Made by a program: the position numbers and the translations under genes. Source: a bacterium (GTDB taxonomy: Bacteria; Hydrothermota; UBA3073; JACQXS01; JAUWAR01). Taken from it: a stretch of DNA of 6,572 nucleotides. The stretch lies in assembly GCA_030601965.1 (NCBI GenBank), contig JAUWAR010000072.1, forward strand, positions 1-6,572, read 5' to 3'. Below, in pieces: positions 5,301-6,572 of the stretch; position 1 is the stretch's first letter; each line of letters begins with the position of its first letter. The notes below the pieces were generated by a model. The model was not told the origin of the DNA. It ran no database searches and was given only the letters and a program-made list of their open reading frames with translations.

Positions 5301-6572
5301 TTCACTGCGTCTCTTATGATAATAAAATCATCATCAAAGAGTGTGCGTACATCAAAAACAACTCTCTTGTTCCAGATTCTTGCAATTATAGGTATCTTAT
5401 ATTGCCTGAGTTTAGAAAGTATTTTATCTTCAGAAACCTTCTTTGACTTTATTGCTACAAGATATGTTGGCAGACTTTCTCCTGGCATTGAACCCCCACC
5501 CGTTTCTGAAAATCCATTTATTATCTCTACCTCAAACCTGTTCTCTGTGCCCTCTGTGGATAGTAATCGTGCAAGACGCCCTGCCTTTTTCTTGAGAACT
5601 TTATCCTCTGCTAAAATCATAGAGAGGACAGGACTCTCTTTTTTAATATTATCTGTATAGAGATAATTATGGATAAGGGATTCAAGAGTAGATAAAGTAA
5701 CTTTATCTACTCTTAAGGCACGAACAAGCGGATTTTTTTTAAGTCTATCAATAATTTCTTTTTTAGATAGTATAATGCCTGATTGGACTCCTCCAAGAAG
5801 TTTATCACCACTGAAAGTTATTATGTCTATACCTGTAGCAACTATTCCCTTTATTGTAGGCTCTTCATAAAGTTTAGTAGGACAACCACTACCCAGGTCC
5901 ATCATTGTTAAGATATTATGTTTCCTGCCAAGTGCAACAAGGTCTTTTAAATCTATGCATCTTGTAAAACCTATCATCTTAAAATTACTATGATGACATT
6001 TAAGCAGGATGCTTGTCCTTTCTGTAATGGCATTTTCATAGTCTGAGAGATAAGTTCTATTTGTAGTGCCCACCTCAATTAAGTAAGCACCACTTTTTGC
6101 AAGCACATCAGGGAGTCTGAAAGAGCCACCTATCTCAATAAGTTCACCTCTTGAGCAAATTACTTCTCCTCCGAAGGTGGATCCGCCTCTGGCGGATTTA
6201 TCTTTTGCAAATGTATCCAGGCACAGCAACACTGCACCTGCGTTATTATTTACCACAAGCACATCCTCTGCACCAGAAAATTCTGCAAATAATTTCCTTA
6301 TATGAACATATCTCTCTCCTCTCTTACCTGTAGAGAGGTCAAATTCTAAATTTGAGTATCTTGTAAAGACATCTTTTGATTGTTCAAAAAGATTTTCTGA
6401 AATAGGGGCTCTACCAAGATTCGTAGAAAGCACTATACCAGTGGCATTTACCACCCTTTTAAGACTTCTATTTTCCTTTTCAAGACTTGAGAGGAGGTTA
6501 TTATAAAAGGTCTCATAGGAAAATTTCTTTGTCTTTCCCGACAGGATTTCTGTCCTTATAATCTGGAGATTT
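5288..6572 (-). CDS. selA: L-seryl-tRNA(Sec) selenium transferase (5' end cut by window)
   Basis: PLP enzyme that converts Ser-tRNA(Sec) to Sec-tRNA(Sec) using selenophosphate. The frame is open to the right edge, and 39 further codons before the GTG at 6454 translate to a sensible SelA N-terminal region (ending SSLEKENRSLKR before VVNATG), so the true start lies outside. Conserved blocks: VNATGIVLSTNLGRAPIS, YSNLEFDLSTGKRGERY, VNNNAGAVLLCLDT, SRGELIEIGGSFRLPDV, EVGTTNRT, MDLGSG and FSGDKLLGGVQSG with the PLP-binding lysine (residue 218 counted from the 6454 GTG). The stretch SARGGSTFG (residues 87-95) interrupts the usual run from the NNNAxAVLL block to EVI-SRGELIEIGG and is encoded by a palindrome. 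The stop codon lies inside selB. It is the first visible gene of a selA-selB-selC unit. Confidence 0.96.
   Translation of the reverse strand, partial: NLQIIRTEILSGKTKKFSYETFYNNLLSSLEKENRSLKRVVNATGIVLSTNLGRAPISENLFEQSKDVFTRYSNLEFDLSTGKRGERYVHIRKLFAEFSGAEDVLVVNNNAGAVLLCLDTFAKDKSARGGSTFGGEVICSRGELIEIGGSFRLPDVLAKSGAYLIEVGTTNRTYLSDYENAITERTSILLKCHHSNFKMIGFTRCIDLKDLVALGRKHNILTMMDLGSGCPTKLYEEPTIKGIVATGIDIITFSGDKLLGGVQSGIILSKKEIIDRLKKNPLVRALRVDKVTLSTLESLIHNYLYTDNIKKESPVLSMILAEDKVLKKKAGRLARLLSTEGTENRFEVEIINGFSETGGGSMPGESLPTYLVAIKSKKVSEDKILSKLRQYKIPIIARIWNKRVVFDVRTLFDDDFIIIRDAVKWVR
6170..6197 (-). repeat. Palindromic insertion in selA
   Basis: A 7-bp perfect hairpin ATCCGCC-TCT-GGCGGAT (6181-6197) is followed on the sense strand by a second imperfect one (TCCACC-TTC-GGAGGA). 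Together they encode SARGGSTFG, about nine residues not expected at this point in SelA. The GC-rich run stands out from the AT-rich gene, which suggests a small palindromic element tolerated in a surface loop. Confidence 0.6.

Noticed and set aside
5262..5660. Open frame on the + strand over the selA/selB junction
   Set aside because: It is the antisense of two clearly conserved genes and shows no recognisable domain or start signal.

Overview
The window reads as an AT-rich bacterial chromosome segment. The organism is probably a diderm, because one gene looks like a BamD-type outer-membrane assembly lipoprotein with a TPR-like repeat region. It makes selenoproteins, because it carries a selA-selB-selC operon. 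Short period-7 or period-8 repeats and small palindromes are scattered through it, several of them inside open genes. That style recalls genomes of uncultured candidate phyla, but the window alone cannot fix the lineage.

Left half, + strand: the 3' part of gltX (glutamyl-tRNA synthetase, cut by the left edge). Then a clear sigma70-like promoter lies almost on top of the start of a purine nucleoside phosphorylase gene. The phosphorylase stop overlaps the start of a bamD-like lipoprotein gene. A 91-base gap holding a GC-rich element that can fold as a three-way junction leads to holA (DNA polymerase III delta subunit).

Right half, - strand, transcribed right to left: selA (5' end cut by the right edge), selB overlapping it by 13 bases, then 35 bases further on the selenocysteine tRNA gene selC (anticodon TCA, encoded CCA). 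SelA converts Ser-tRNA(Sec) to Sec-tRNA(Sec), SelB delivers it to the ribosome, and selC is the tRNA itself, so the incorporation machinery except selD and seryl-tRNA synthetase sits in one unit. The convergent holA ORF ends inside selC, on the opposite strand.

The most unusual feature is the set of short repeats. A 31-base hairpin-plus-heptad sequence occurs twice: at the phosphorylase/bamD junction and inside selB, both times on the sense strand of the genes. Other period-7 or period-8 arrays lie in gltX, bamD, holA and the selB-selC spacer, and a further palindrome lies in selA. They alter proteins in frame, supply a stop codon and a start codon at one gene boundary, and encode most of a lipoprotein signal peptide. 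No unexplained gap longer than 300 bases exists.
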